Of a DNA stretch of 33,761 bases, positions 7,646 through 15,153 are shown one piece after another. This DNA is from an uncultured Oscillospiraceae bacterium (GTDB taxonomy: Bacteria; Bacillota; Clostridia; Oscillospirales; Oscillospiraceae): contig CANPYX010000028.1 of assembly GCA_947588955.1 (NCBI GenBank), positions 1 through 33,761 on the forward strand, given 5' to 3'. A program made the position numbers and the translations under genes. Below the pieces are notes generated by a model that did not search any database, had not been told where the DNA came from, and saw only the letters and a program-made list of their open reading frames with translations. Position 1 is the first letter of the stretch. Each line of letters starts with the position of its first letter.

Positions 7646-8147
7646 ATACTCAGATTATAATTGCCGACATCACCGCCCTCCACTGTGACGCCACCGTAAA
7701 CCCGCAAACCGGAGTTTGCTGGGCGGTGGGGGAGTGGATGGAGCGATTCACCGGGCGGCGGGAGCGGAACTTTTAGAAGAATGCCGGACGCTTGGCGGGT
7801 GCCGGACGGGGGAGGCAAAGATCACAAAGGGGTACCGGCTGCCGGCGAAATTCGTCATCCACACCGTGGGACCGGTGTACAGCGGAGCTCCGGAGGACGC
7901 CGTTTTGCTGGCGGACTGTTACCGAAATTCGCTGATATTGGCGCGGGAGAACGGCATCCACACTATCGCATTCCCAGCAATCTCTACGGGCGTGTACGGA
8001 TACCCGGTGAGGGAGGCCACAGAGGTCGCCGTGGACACAGTGAAAAAGTGGCTAGCGGACAACGCCGACTATCCAATGGAAGTGACCTTCTGCTGCTTCG
8101 ACGGGCGGACGAGGAAAGTTTACGAGGAGCAGACAACCCGGATATAG
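7642..8147 (+). pseudogene. Macrodomain (ADP-ribose-binding/deacylase) gene with frameshift
   Basis: From ATG 7642 the frame reads [20 protein letters not shown], the normal macrodomain start, and then goes out of frame. The protein resumes one frame over with [43 protein letters not shown] and [13 protein letters not shown], all standard for YmdB/MacroD-type O-acetyl-ADP-ribose or ADP-ribosyl hydrolases. A single base is missing at about 7702, in the codon after VN of the VNAAN motif. Restoring one base yields a full domain of about 169 residues. Either the gene is freshly inactivated or this is a sequence error. The ATG overlaps the DUF4238 stop, which argues for translational coupling before the lesion. 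Confidence 0.88.
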
Positions 8148-8152
8148 ATACG

Positions 8153-8189
8153 AAAAGACGGCTTGTGAGCAATCACAGGCCGTCTTTTT
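8153..8189. terminator. Bidirectional intrinsic terminator between convergent genes
   Basis: The stem AAAAGACGGC (8153-8162) pairs with GCCGTCTTTT (8179-8188), with an inner GTGA/TCAC helix. A-rich and T-rich flanks on either side let it serve both the plus-strand macrodomain gene and the minus-strand GNAT gene. Confidence 0.85.
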
Positions 8190-8195
8190 ATATTT

Positions 8196-8615
8196 TCAAA
8201 TCGCTTTCACCAGAAACAGCTCCATCGGCTGTACGTGACCCGGACTGTCCAAGACCATCCCACCGCAGTCGTGGTAGCCGAGGGTGCGGTAGAAGTGTTG
8301 TGCCTCCTCGTCTGACTGAGTGGAGGTCAGGACCAGGTCATGGCCTTGGGAACGCATGTCCGATTCCCAAAACTCCATCAGCGCTCTGCCGTAGCCAGTG
8401 CGTTGGTGGGCGGGGGATATGTAGAGCAGGGTGCAGAAGGGGGTGTTATCCCAAAAGAGGTTGTATCTCAATATCCCGACGGGCGTGGTGTCCTCAGTGA
8501 GGACATACGCCCGTTTTAAATTTACCTTGTTTTCAAACTCCGCCTCCGACAGGTGCCGGTCAAGGGTAAACCAGAAATCCCTGTCGCTAATTTGCGCGTA
8601 TCTGATTTTCCGCAT
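8196..8615 (-). CDS. GNAT family N-acetyltransferase
   Basis: A 139-residue GNAT fold. The acetyl-CoA pyrophosphate-binding motif A is seen as LLYISPAHQRTGYGRALMEF (Q/RxxGxG/A form), and motif B as EEAQHFYRTLGYHDCGG. The acceptor substrate is unknown. The start at 8615 has AGGAGG eight bases upstream. It lies 18 bases after the stop of the hypothetical gene, so it is the last member of a minus-strand operon that ends at the terminator 8153-8189. Confidence 0.85.
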   Translation of the reverse strand: MRKIRYAQISDRDFWFTLDRHLSEAEFENKVNLKRAYVLTEDTTPVGILRYNLFWDNTPFCTLLYISPAHQRTGYGRALMEFWESDMRSQGHDLVLTSTQSDEEAQHFYRTLGYHDCGGMVLDSPGHVQPMELFLVKAI

Positions 8616-8633
8616 ATATGAACCTCCTGAACG

Positions 8634-9134
8634 TCAATAGTAAAATCCCTTCCTGCGCAGGAGCTTGCAAAAGTCGTAATACTCCTCGGTGGGCTTGTCG
8701 AAGGGGAAGGAGAAAGCGAAACCGATCTCACGCTCATCGGAGGCGCGGATCGACTTGCGCATGGCCTCCAAGCTCCCGCCGGGGCGGTAGTGTGTGTCGT
8801 AATAGTGCTCCACGCCGAAGACCTCCACGGGGATGCCACCGAAGATGCCCATGTCCAGGGCCAGGGCGTCGTCTCGACTCAGCCTCGCGGTGACGGTGAC
8901 CTCGCCAGGCTCAATATGTATCTCGCTGAAGCCCTTCACGGAGATGACGGGGACGGGAAAGCTGTCGATCTGCCATGTGCCGTCGGGCAATTCGTGCTCG
9001 TGGCCGTTGTACCAGCCGGCATCGACTTGAAAGATCCTGTGCGTCAGCGCCACGGCGATCTGCGTCATCTTTGAAGACAGCTCGGAGTACATCTCGTTGA
9101 GCCCGCGCCGAAAATCCTCTGTCATTTCAAACAT
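8634..9134 (-). CDS. Conserved-looking hypothetical protein (about 166 aa)
   Basis: I do not recognise this family. The protein starts MFEMTEDFRRGLNEMYSELS and is soluble, with mixed alpha/beta character. It contains no signal peptide, membrane segment or cysteine motif. It is rich in aromatic residues in the middle (DAGWYNGHEHELPDG, EVFGVEHYYDTHYRPG) and ends in an FCKLLRRKGFYY tail. The start at 9134 is chosen because the purine-rich GGAGGAGGC precedes it; a longer frame to 9350 would run through the upstream gene. It sits in the middle of a minus-strand operon between a zinc-ribbon protein and a GNAT acetyltransferase. Confidence 0.65.
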   Translation of the reverse strand: MFEMTEDFRRGLNEMYSELSSKMTQIAVALTHRIFQVDAGWYNGHEHELPDGTWQIDSFPVPVISVKGFSEIHIEPGEVTVTARLSRDDALALDMGIFGGIPVEVFGVEHYYDTHYRPGGSLEAMRKSIRASDEREIGFAFSFPFDKPTEEYYDFCKLLRRKGFYY

Positions 9135-9226
9135 CGTCTGCCTCCTCCGAAAAAAATCAAAATTTTTTAAAAATAAAGTACGCTTTTGGGCCTTGGAAGT
9201 TGTGGTAATAGAAGTAGGGGGGAAAA

Positions 9227-10036
9227 TCACTCCGGTGTGTCGGACCTGCGCTTTCTGCTCCGGCTCACGTTCTCCACATTCCTGCACGACGCCGAACAAT
9301 ACTCCGCTCTGGTGCCGTGGGTGAGGAGAGGGGCGCCGCAGTGTTTGCACAGGCGCACAGCGGGCTTGGGGCAGGTCAGCATCTCCATCATGTAAAAGTC
9401 GACGAGGCTCTTGAGGGAGTCATACCAGACCCGCCGCCTGCCAATGCCGCCGCGGATCTCGTACCGAAGCTCCACGTTGCCGTGCAGGAGCACCATGTCC
9501 TCCCCAGCCTGGGCGCGGCGCATCAGGTCATAGAGCTGAAACCCATATCTCCCGTACCACTCCACGGCCTCGCAGTCGCGGTAGTCCGGGTGCAGGACCG
9601 GCTCCCGGTCATCCTGAAGCGGCAGCTCGTCGACGCGCTGGATACTCACCCTCCGGCTCTGCCGCCGCTGCTCCTTCGGAAACAGGCGGAACAGGTCAAT
9701 GTACTCCCGCTGCGTCGCGGCCTTCCGGCCCAGGACGTTCCCGGCGTAGAACTTCACGGATTTGTCGTCGTAGGTCTTCTCCACCAGCGCGTCCTCGAAA
9801 TCCAGCAGCCCAAATCGGTTGCAGAAGCTTTGGATGTCGCGGGCGTAGTCCTGATGCTTCTCGAGCTTTAGTCCAATGCGCAGAAGCTCCAGCACAATCT
9901 CCGGCATGACCTCTATGGGGTCATACTCTCTGCTGTACACGTCCAAATTCCCCACGACGCACAGCTCACCCCGGTGGTTGTACTCCAGACCGTAATACCG
10001 CCCGGTGCTCCAGCGGTCAACGTACTCGTCCCGCAC
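9227..10036 (-). CDS. Zinc-ribbon protein, DUF6076-like
   Basis: A 269-residue protein. The last 45 residues hold a clear zinc ribbon, CKHCGAPLLTHGTRAEYCSA then SCRNVENVSRSRKRR, with CxxC and CxxxC pairs plus a basic tail, as in DUF6076 and CGNR-type nucleic-acid-binding proteins. The N-terminal 220 residues are unassigned. The start is a GTG at 10036, with AGAGGA about 10 bases upstream. It is the first gene of the three-gene minus-strand operon. The DUF6076 name is a recalled resemblance, not a search result. Confidence 0.65.
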   Translation of the reverse strand: MRDEYVDRWSTGRYYGLEYNHRGELCVVGNLDVYSREYDPIEVMPEIVLELLRIGLKLEKHQDYARDIQSFCNRFGLLDFEDALVEKTYDDKSVKFYAGNVLGRKAATQREYIDLFRLFPKEQRRQSRRVSIQRVDELPLQDDREPVLHPDYRDCEAVEWYGRYGFQLYDLMRRAQAGEDMVLLHGNVELRYEIRGGIGRRRVWYDSLKSLVDFYMMEMLTCPKPAVRLCKHCGAPLLTHGTRAEYCSASCRNVENVSRSRKRRSDTPE

Positions 10037-10642
10037 AGATCAACATCCTCTGCTAATAGAAATGAAATGATACTATTATCTTACCACACTCCGCGGCGAA
10101 AGTCACGCGAATATTTCCAAACGTCGGAGGTATTGGCGGAGCGTGATTCTTCGTCGAACCTGATAAAAACGAGTGGTCCAAAATGTGCAGGTCTACAAAA
10201 ACATTAAGTTTTTTCTGATAAACCCTGGTCACTACCCTTCTGTTTCGGGAATAGAGGTGAGAGGACTTTTTCGGTCATGGTGCAGAAGAGAAAAATTATC
10301 AACATCCCCCTCGTTTTGGCGTGTAGATGTCCGATGAATAGTGAGGGGATACGAAGGCGGGGAAAATGGATTGATGCGTTTTTTGTAAGAGAAGGTTATA
10401 GATACGAGAAAAATTCGGCAATAGGGAAGGGGGAGGGCGAGTCGTTGGTGTCGCCAATGAGAATATAAAATCCCGAAAAATTATTCCAAGGCAGGGTGTG
10501 ATTTGAAGTAAAAATGTCCGTTGTTGGGTGAGGGAGTATTCAAAAACAATGACGCAATAAGCAAAAAGAGGGGTGAGAGCTCGACAGGAAATCGGTAAGT
10601 GAGAAATGTGTTCAACTGATAGATCTATGAAAGGAGTACAAC
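10037..10642. other. Noncoding 0.6-kb boundary region holding repeat R3
   Basis: No convincing gene is present; a 63-codon frame at 10277-10468 lacks a ribosome binding site. The stretch contains the promoter region of the minus-strand zinc-ribbon gene, repeat R3 (10540-10567) and the leader of the HTH gene at 10643. GAGGACTTTTT near 10262 resembles AAGGACTTTTT, which lies just before repeat R5. Confidence 0.6.
10540..10567 (+). repeat. Direct repeat R3, left boundary of the recombinase block
   Basis: TCAAAA, ACAA, then TGACGCAATAAGCAAAAA (one mismatch in the core). It lies 75 bp upstream of the excisionase-like gene and, together with R4, brackets the block of five DNA-binding and recombinase genes. 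Confidence 0.75.
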
Positions 10643-10852
10643 ATGAAAGAGACGACCTACAAAAGTTACGACGAGCTGCCGCTGTTCCTGAACGCGGAGA
10701 CGGTGGCGAAAGCATTGGGGGTGTCCATCTCGTCCGGCTACGAGCTGATGCGCGAGCCTGGGTTCCCGGCGCTGAGAGTGGGGAACAGGATCGTGATCCC
10801 CAAGGAGCGGTTCATCCAGTGGGTGAACGAGCGCAGCGGAGGTGTGAGATGA
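10643..10852 (+). CDS. Excisionase-like helix-turn-helix protein
   Basis: A 69-residue protein with a single MerR/AlpA-like winged helix-turn-helix: LFLNAETVAKALGVS for the first helices, GYELMREPGFPALRVGNR for recognition helix and wing, and IVIPKERFIQWVNE. This is the PF12728 pattern of excisionases, which bend DNA and set recombination direction. AAAGGAG lies upstream of the ATG. The stop codon overlaps the ATG of the next gene (ATGA). Its position at the left end of a recombinase block, just inside repeat R3, fits an excisionase or regulator of the recombinases downstream. Confidence 0.82.
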   Translation: MKETTYKSYDELPLFLNAETVAKALGVSISSGYELMREPGFPALRVGNRIVIPKERFIQWVNERSGGVR

Positions 10853-11307
10853 TCGTTCAAAACTCCGGGCTCTTCTTCCCGGTGCCAAAATCGTTGTTCT
10901 ATTTCAACCTGGACGCTTGCGAGATCGCCACCTACGTCTACTTAAAGCTGTTGGAGGATCGGAAGAAATACGTCTGCTGGCCCAGTTACCGCACCATCGG
11001 CGACGCTATCGGGCGCAGCCGCAACTCGGTACAGAAGTACGTGGAGGGCCTGGAACGCATGGGCCTCATCACCACCGAGCCCACGAAGATGGTGACGAAG
11101 TTCGGCGACGTGTGCAACGGGACGCTGATGTACCACATCAATCCCATCTGGGATGTGGTGACCAAGTATCAGCAGTTCCTCCTGGAGCAGGACGAGTACA
11201 AAAACGAACAGCGGCGCGTTGCGGCCCTGCTAAGCTCGAAGCCTGAAGCGCCCACTGCGCCGCAGGAAGCGGCGGAGCCTGGACTTTCGCCGCGGAGTAA
11301 CGCGTGA
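10849..11307 (+). CDS. Helix-turn-helix protein (plasmid/phage replication-type)
   Basis: A 152-residue protein with a winged helix-turn-helix in residues 20-85 (YLKLLEDRKKYVCWPSYRTI then GDAIGRSRNSVQKYVEGLERMGLI), the HTH_36 arrangement found in phage and plasmid replication initiator proteins and in regulators of mobile elements. The C-terminal 50 residues are low-complexity, rich in Ala, Pro and Glu. The ATG overlaps the stop of the excisionase-like gene and AGCGGAGGTG lies upstream, so the two are translationally coupled. It may be an autonomous replication or regulatory protein; no ATPase or nickase partner is nearby. Confidence 0.75.
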   Translation: MIVQNSGLFFPVPKSLFYFNLDACEIATYVYLKLLEDRKKYVCWPSYRTIGDAIGRSRNSVQKYVEGLERMGLITTEPTKMVTKFGDVCNGTLMYHINPIWDVVTKYQQFLLEQDEYKNEQRRVAALLSSKPEAPTAPQEAAEPGLSPRSNA

Positions 11308-11369
11308 ACACGTCCGCAAAGCAAGCGCCGACGTGGGGCGTTCTGCGCGGCGTGACGAGGAGCACGTTT

Positions 11370-11562
11370 CGGGCAAAAAAGCCCGTTCGATTATGGAACA
11401 AGATAAAGGACCGCGCCGTCAGCGACGGCGGTCCGGCCACAAACCCCCGCAGTGCGGGGCTTTTCACCGACCTCGGTTCAGGTGCACGGTTTCTTGAAAA
11501 AACGGATTTTAGCGGTCGGAAAAAGAGAAAACGCCCGGTTTTCAGACGTTTTCACCGACGTC
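11370..11562 (+). promoter_or_regulatory. Chain of hairpins in the leader of the ribbon-helix-helix gene
   Basis: A 273-base gap holds several inverted repeats in a row: CGGGC/GCCCG (11370-11385, A6 loop), GGACCGC..CGTC with GACGGCGGTCC (11408-11434), CCCCGCA/TGCGGGG (11445-11459) followed by CTTTT, GAAAAC/GTTTTC (11527-11543) and GACGT/ACGTC (11545-11562). This density is well above chance for a short spacer and suggests a structured RNA leader or a cis-acting DNA site. Confidence 0.5.
11445..11464 (+). terminator. Terminator-like hairpin downstream of the HTH gene
   Basis: A perfect 7-bp CCCCGCA/TGCGGGG stem with a one-base loop as written (smaller stem in practice), followed by CTTTT. It would end or attenuate transcription from the two HTH genes before the ribbon-helix-helix gene. 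Confidence 0.5.
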
Positions 11563-11580
11563 AGAAAGGAGAAATCAGAA

Positions 11581-12017
11581 TGGATTACGAAAACAAGGTC
11601 AAGACCACCTTATGGCTCCATCCCAGTATTATCGAAAAAGCGGACAGCACCATGAAGCTTGCCAAATGCCACAGCAGAAGCGAGCTCATGGAGGACGCCC
11701 TGCAATTCTACTGCGGCTACGTGCAGAGCAAGGACGCCTCCAAGTATCTGTCCACTGTGATAGCCGAGACAATCCGGGAGGTCATGGAGAACAACGACAA
11801 CCGCATCCGCTCTCTGCTGTTCAAATTGGCGGTGGAGCTCAACATGGCCTGCCACACCATCGCCGCCCACTTCCGGGTGGACGACATCGACCGAAATGCC
11901 CTCCGGGCGTTCGCGGTGAACGAAGTGAAGAAGACGAACGGACAGATCAGCTTCGACCACGCCCTGGATGTGCAACGGCGTATCCCCGTGAAGGATGACC
12001 AGAAGTGGCCGGAATAA
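11581..12017 (+). CDS. Ribbon-helix-helix DNA-binding protein
   Basis: A 145-residue protein. Residues 5-45 (NKVKTTLWLHPSIIEKADST, CHSRSELMEDALQFYCGYV) form the beta-strand plus two helices of a ribbon-helix-helix (CopG/MobC-like) domain. The rest is helical, with VIAETIREVMENNDNRIRSL as a likely coiled segment. Such proteins repress mobile-element promoters or act as relaxosome accessories. No relaxase is present here, so regulation of the recombinases downstream is more likely. AAAGGAG lies just before the ATG. It follows the structured leader and precedes the first recombinase by 87 bases. Confidence 0.78.
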
Positions 12018-12062
12018 TTTTTCAGGGAGAGCGCGAAAAAGGTATAGCTATTTTTCTCAAAG

Positions 12063-12080
12063 TGTGGTATGTGTTGTGGT
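12063..12080 (+). repeat. Candidate recombinase arm site upstream of int1
   Basis: TGTGGTAT (12063-12070) and TGTGGT (12075-12080) are 12 bases apart. The same two-part motif with identical spacing occurs right of repeat R6 (16687-16704). Located 25 bases before the int1 start, it could let the recombinase control its own transcription. Confidence 0.45.
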
Positions 12081-12104
12081 TACAAAATCGAAAGGGGTGA
12101 TTGA

Positions 12105-13286
12105 ATGGCAAAGCGCAGACCCTCCGGCGACGGGATGGTGCGGCACCGGGCGGACGGGCGCTGGGAGGGGCGGATCGTCATCGGACACAAGGCGGACGGC
12201 GCGTCCGTCTTCCGGTACGTCTACGCGCCCACGCAGAAGGAACTGACGGCAAAGCTCCACGGTGAGATCGAGGACTGCCGGGGCGTGGATCTCAAGGAGA
12301 AGTGCCGCCTCACGGTGGAAGAGTGGCTGATGCGGTGGCTGGGCGAGTACGCCGCGCCGCGGGTGCGGGAGGGTACGCTGAGAGGCTACCGGCTCAGCAT
12401 AGAGAAGTACATCGTACCGCGCGTCGGCGAGCGGAGGCTGACGGCGCTGAAGGAGCGGGATCTGAGACGGCTCTACAAATACCTCCTGCGGAACGGGAGA
12501 TTGAGAGAAGCCGGTGGGCTATCGCCCACGACGGTGCGAAAGACCCACGCCCTCCTGCACCGGGCGCTGGACGACGCTGTGAAGGCGCGGCTCATTCCGC
12601 GCAACCCCGCCGACGGGATCACACTCCCCAAGGGCGAGCGCCCGCCGCTGAGGGTGCTGACCGACGCGGAGCTGACGACGTTCATGGACGCGCTGGAGAA
12701 CGATCCGTGGCACGACTTCTTCTACCTGGAGCTGACCACGGGACTGCGGCGAGGTGAGATCTGCGGGCTCATGTGGAGCGACCTGGACGCCGCCGGCACG
12801 CTGAAAATCTCCCGCACGCTCCATGTCAAACGGGGCGGCGGCGTGACGGTGGGCGAGCCAAAGACGGCGACGGGCGTCCGCAAGTTACTCCTGCCGCCCA
12901 GCACGGCCCAGCTCCTGCGGGAGCGGAAACGCTCGGCGGTGTCCCAGTGGATCTTCCCGAACCCCCTCCACCCGGAACGCCCAATCAATCCGGGCTCGGC
13001 GCACACGAACCTCAAGCGCCTTCTCAAAAAGGCGGGTCTGCCGGACATACGCTTCCACGACCTCCGTCACACGTTCGCCACACACGCCATCGCCGGGGGC
13101 GTGGACGCTAAGACGCTGTCCGGCATCCTGGGTCACACCGACGCGGCGTTCACGCTGAACACATACACCCACGTCACCGGCGACATGCACCGCCGGGCCG
13201 CCGAGATCGTGGGCGGGTTCATGGAGGACATCTTCGGAAAGGAGCTCAGACCATGGCAAGACGCAAATCAGGCACCGGCACCGTAA
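12105..13286 (+). CDS. Tyrosine recombinase/integrase 1
   Basis: A 393-residue phage-type integrase. Residues 1-60 are an arm-binding domain of the AP2-like type (GDGMVRHRADGRWEGRIVIG); 70-165 are the core-binding SAM-like domain (VEEWLMRWL, YIVPRVGERRL); 180-380 are catalytic. All active-site residues are present: Arg215 (TTGLRRGE), Lys253 (EPKTATGVRK), His318 and Arg321 (FHDLRHTFATHA), His344 (ILGH) and nucleophile Tyr354 (LNTYTHV). GAAAGGGGTG precedes the ATG. Its 3' end overlaps the start of integrase 2 by 34 bases in another frame. The protein looks intact and should act on the repeats that bracket the block, though this is inferred from position only. Confidence 0.92.
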   Translation: MAKRRPSGDGMVRHRADGRWEGRIVIGHKADGASVFRYVYAPTQKELTAKLHGEIEDCRGVDLKEKCRLTVEEWLMRWLGEYAAPRVREGTLRGYRLSIEKYIVPRVGERRLTALKERDLRRLYKYLLRNGRLREAGGLSPTTVRKTHALLHRALDDAVKARLIPRNPADGITLPKGERPPLRVLTDAELTTFMDALENDPWHDFFYLELTTGLRRGEICGLMWSDLDAAGTLKISRTLHVKRGGGVTVGEPKTATGVRKLLLPPSTAQLLRERKRSAVSQWIFPNPLHPERPINPGSAHTNLKRLLKKAGLPDIRFHDLRHTFATHAIAGGVDAKTLSGILGHTDAAFTLNTYTHVTGDMHRRAAEIVGGFMEDIFGKELRPWQDANQAPAP

Positions 13287-14692
13287 GACATCGCCGGGAC
13301 GGACGTTGGGAGGGCAGAATCGTTGTCGGCTACGACGACAAGGGACTGCCCGTCACGAAAAACGTCCTGGGCAGGACAAAGCGGGAGTGCGAGACAAAGC
13401 TCAAAAGCTTGCGTTCTCAGCTCACGCCGCTGAAGCCGGACAAGCTCCGAGCGGACATGCCCTTCGGCGACTGGCTGGACCGGTGGTATCAGGAGCTGGT
13501 TAAGCCCCGCCTCCGGCCCAAGTCCCGCGAGGACTATGAGAATGAAATCTACAACCACATCATCCCGCGGATAGGGAAGGTGCCGCTCAATAAAATCTCC
13601 GTGGAAGTCCTGCAACAATTCTACACCGACCTCAAGCAAAATGGGCGCCTGACGCTCCGGGACATCTACGGCCCCGGCGTGTCGGACAGGCTGGTGGAGG
13701 GGTGCCACCTCCGTGTCCGCTCGGCGCTGGCCGAGGCTGTGGAGCGGCGGCTGATTCCCAGGAATCCAGCCGAGGAATGCAAGCTCCCCCAAAGTGCCCG
13801 CCGCGAAAAGCAGGTGCTGACCCGCGAGGAGCTTCAGCGATTTCTGACTCAGGCACAGGAGGAGGGGTACTACGAGCTGGTGCTGTTGGAGCTGGCGACG
13901 GGGCTCCGGCGCGGGGAGATATTGGCGCTGAAGTGGTCGGATTTGAATCCCAAAACGGGGGAGCTGAGAGTTGAACGTCAGGTCTACCGCACGGGCGGAA
14001 AGCTGACGTTGGCCCCGCCAAAGACAAAGACGTCGGCGCGGAGCCTGTTGATCCCCAAGGCCCTGCTCGACGTCCTCAACGATCTGCGCACCCATACTGC
14101 GTCAGAGTGGATGTTCCCATCCCCGGTGAAACTCGATTCGCCCCTGGACCCGGCCTCGGTGCGCAAGCGAATCCAGACGATCCTGGACCACGCCGGCTGT
14201 CGCAAGCTCCGCTTCCACGACCTCCGCCACACCTTCGCCACGCTGTCGCTGGAGGCCGGAATGGACGTGAAGACCCTCTCCGCCATCATCGGCCACAACA
14301 GCGTCTCCACGACCCTGAACGTCTACACCCACGTCACCGACACCATGCGCGCCCAGGCCGCCGCGGCCATCGACAGGGCCATCACCGGCACCGCCGCCCC
14401 CACGCCCACCCCAGAGCCGGAAAAGCCCTCCGCGCCCTTCCAACCCTACAAGGGCATCCGCCGCAAACCCGGCACCGGATGCATCACCCAAGTCAGCGAA
14501 CACTGCTACGAGGGCAAATACACCCCCCGCCTCCTCAATGGCACCCGCCTCATCAAACCCGTCTACGCCCCCACCCGTGAAGAGTGCGAGAGAAAGCTGG
14601 CAGAGATGATCGAAAAGGTCAAGCCGGAGGTGGAGCGGATGAAAAGAGAGATGCGGGAGAGGATGACGATGTCAAAAACCATGACGCTATAA
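13253..14692 (+). CDS. Tyrosine recombinase/integrase 2 with duplicated arm-binding domain
   Basis: A 479-residue paralogue of integrase 1. It has an N-terminal arm-binding domain (SGTGTVRHRRDGRWEGRIVV), a core-binding domain (80-180) and a complete catalytic set: Arg219 (ATGLRRGE), Lys257, His322 and Arg325 (FHDLRHTFATLS), His348 (IIGH) and Tyr358 (LNVYTHV). Unusually, after a proline-rich linker (381-398) a second arm-type domain follows at 401-455 (RRKPGTGCITQ, YAPTREECERKLAEM), matching residues 3-55 of the same protein. Start at 13253 has AAAGGAG upstream. The last codons and stop lie within repeat R4, so recombination at R4 would change or preserve the C-terminus. Confidence 0.92.
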   Translation: MARRKSGTGTVRHRRDGRWEGRIVVGYDDKGLPVTKNVLGRTKRECETKLKSLRSQLTPLKPDKLRADMPFGDWLDRWYQELVKPRLRPKSREDYENEIYNHIIPRIGKVPLNKISVEVLQQFYTDLKQNGRLTLRDIYGPGVSDRLVEGCHLRVRSALAEAVERRLIPRNPAEECKLPQSARREKQVLTREELQRFLTQAQEEGYYELVLLELATGLRRGEILALKWSDLNPKTGELRVERQVYRTGGKLTLAPPKTKTSARSLLIPKALLDVLNDLRTHTASEWMFPSPVKLDSPLDPASVRKRIQTILDHAGCRKLRFHDLRHTFATLSLEAGMDVKTLSAIIGHNSVSTTLNVYTHVTDTMRAQAAAAIDRAITGTAAPTPTPEPEKPSAPFQPYKGIRRKPGTGCITQVSEHCYEGKYTPRLLNGTRLIKPVYAPTREECERKLAEMIEKVKPEVERMKREMRERMTMSKTMTL

Positions 14693-14699
14693 GCAAAAA
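14672..14699 (+). repeat. Direct repeat R4, right boundary of the recombinase block
   Basis: TCAAAA, ACCA, then TGACGCTATAAGCAAAAA, a perfect majority core. It contains the last six codons and the stop of integrase 2. With R3 it defines a 4.1-kb unit. Confidence 0.8.
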
Positions 14700-14728
14700 A
14701 GGCCGCCCCGGATATATCTGAGCGGCTT

Positions 14729-14748
14729 TGTGGTGTGTGGAACTGTGG
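14729..14748 (+). repeat. TGTGG cluster right of R4 (candidate arm sites)
   Basis: TGTGGT (14729), TGTGG (14736) and ACTGTGG (14742), the last 70 bases from the start of R4. R5 and R6 each have ACTGTG 72 bases from their starts. Confidence 0.4.
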
Positions 14749-14876
14749 GCGCAGGAAAATCATGGAACACGAAAAAGCAAGCTGAGATACAGCGAAAACG
14801 CACGAAAAAGCAATCTGGACCTTCAATCAAGTCATCAGTTTCAGAAAAATAATTATTGCCCCTCTTAAAAACTAAT

Positions 14877-15060
14877 AAAAATGTGATGATATAACACATA
14901 TTTCTATATAAAAATGTGATACACGCCCTATAGTTAAGAAAATAATATGGCGTGAAAGAAAACTACTTCGAGGGACTTTAGAATAGAAATCACAACTTTT
15001 TCAAAGGAGTTTTGTAGTAGAAGTGCAACTTTTCATAAGGACTTTTTACTGAGAGGACAT
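14877..15060. repeat. Degenerate 33-bp periodic repeats (iteron-like)
   Basis: Two copies of AAAAATGTGAT start at 14877 and 14910, 33 bases apart. Two copies of CAACTTTT followed by a TCA/CAT and AAGGA element are also 33 bases apart (units 14976-15008 and 15009-15041, 20 of 33 bases identical). A weaker copy fills 14943-14975 and a partial one 15042-15060, directly before R5. The region is AT-rich and noncoding, and it could bind an initiator or recombinase. Confidence 0.45.
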
Positions 15061-15088
15061 TCAAAATCTGTGACGCAGTAAGCAAAAA
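15061..15088 (+). repeat. Direct repeat R5 (candidate recombination site)
   Basis: TCAAAA, TCTG, then TGACGCAGTAAGCAAAAA (two mismatches in the core). ACTGTG at 15133 is 72 bases from its start. It lies 65 bp beyond the stop codon of the minus-strand ATPase gene. Confidence 0.75.
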
Positions 15089-15153
15089 TAGGAAGAAAAA
15101 AACCAGAGAGAAGAGGTCGGGGGAATCAGGCCACTGTGTATTTGAACAAAGAA

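Larger units (their letters stand above)
14700..15153. other. Gene-free unit between R4 and the ATPase gene
   Basis: No credible gene. A GCCGC/GCGGC hairpin with TTT follows R4 (about 14702-14729). TGTGG motifs lie at 14729-14748, AT-rich 33-bp periodic sequence at 14877-15060, and R5 at 15061-15088. R4 to R5 therefore forms a 389-bp unit that carries only cis-acting sequence. Confidence 0.7.

Noticed and set aside
10277-10468. 63-codon frame in the region left of R3
   Set aside because: No ribosome binding site, no family resemblance and no conserved context.
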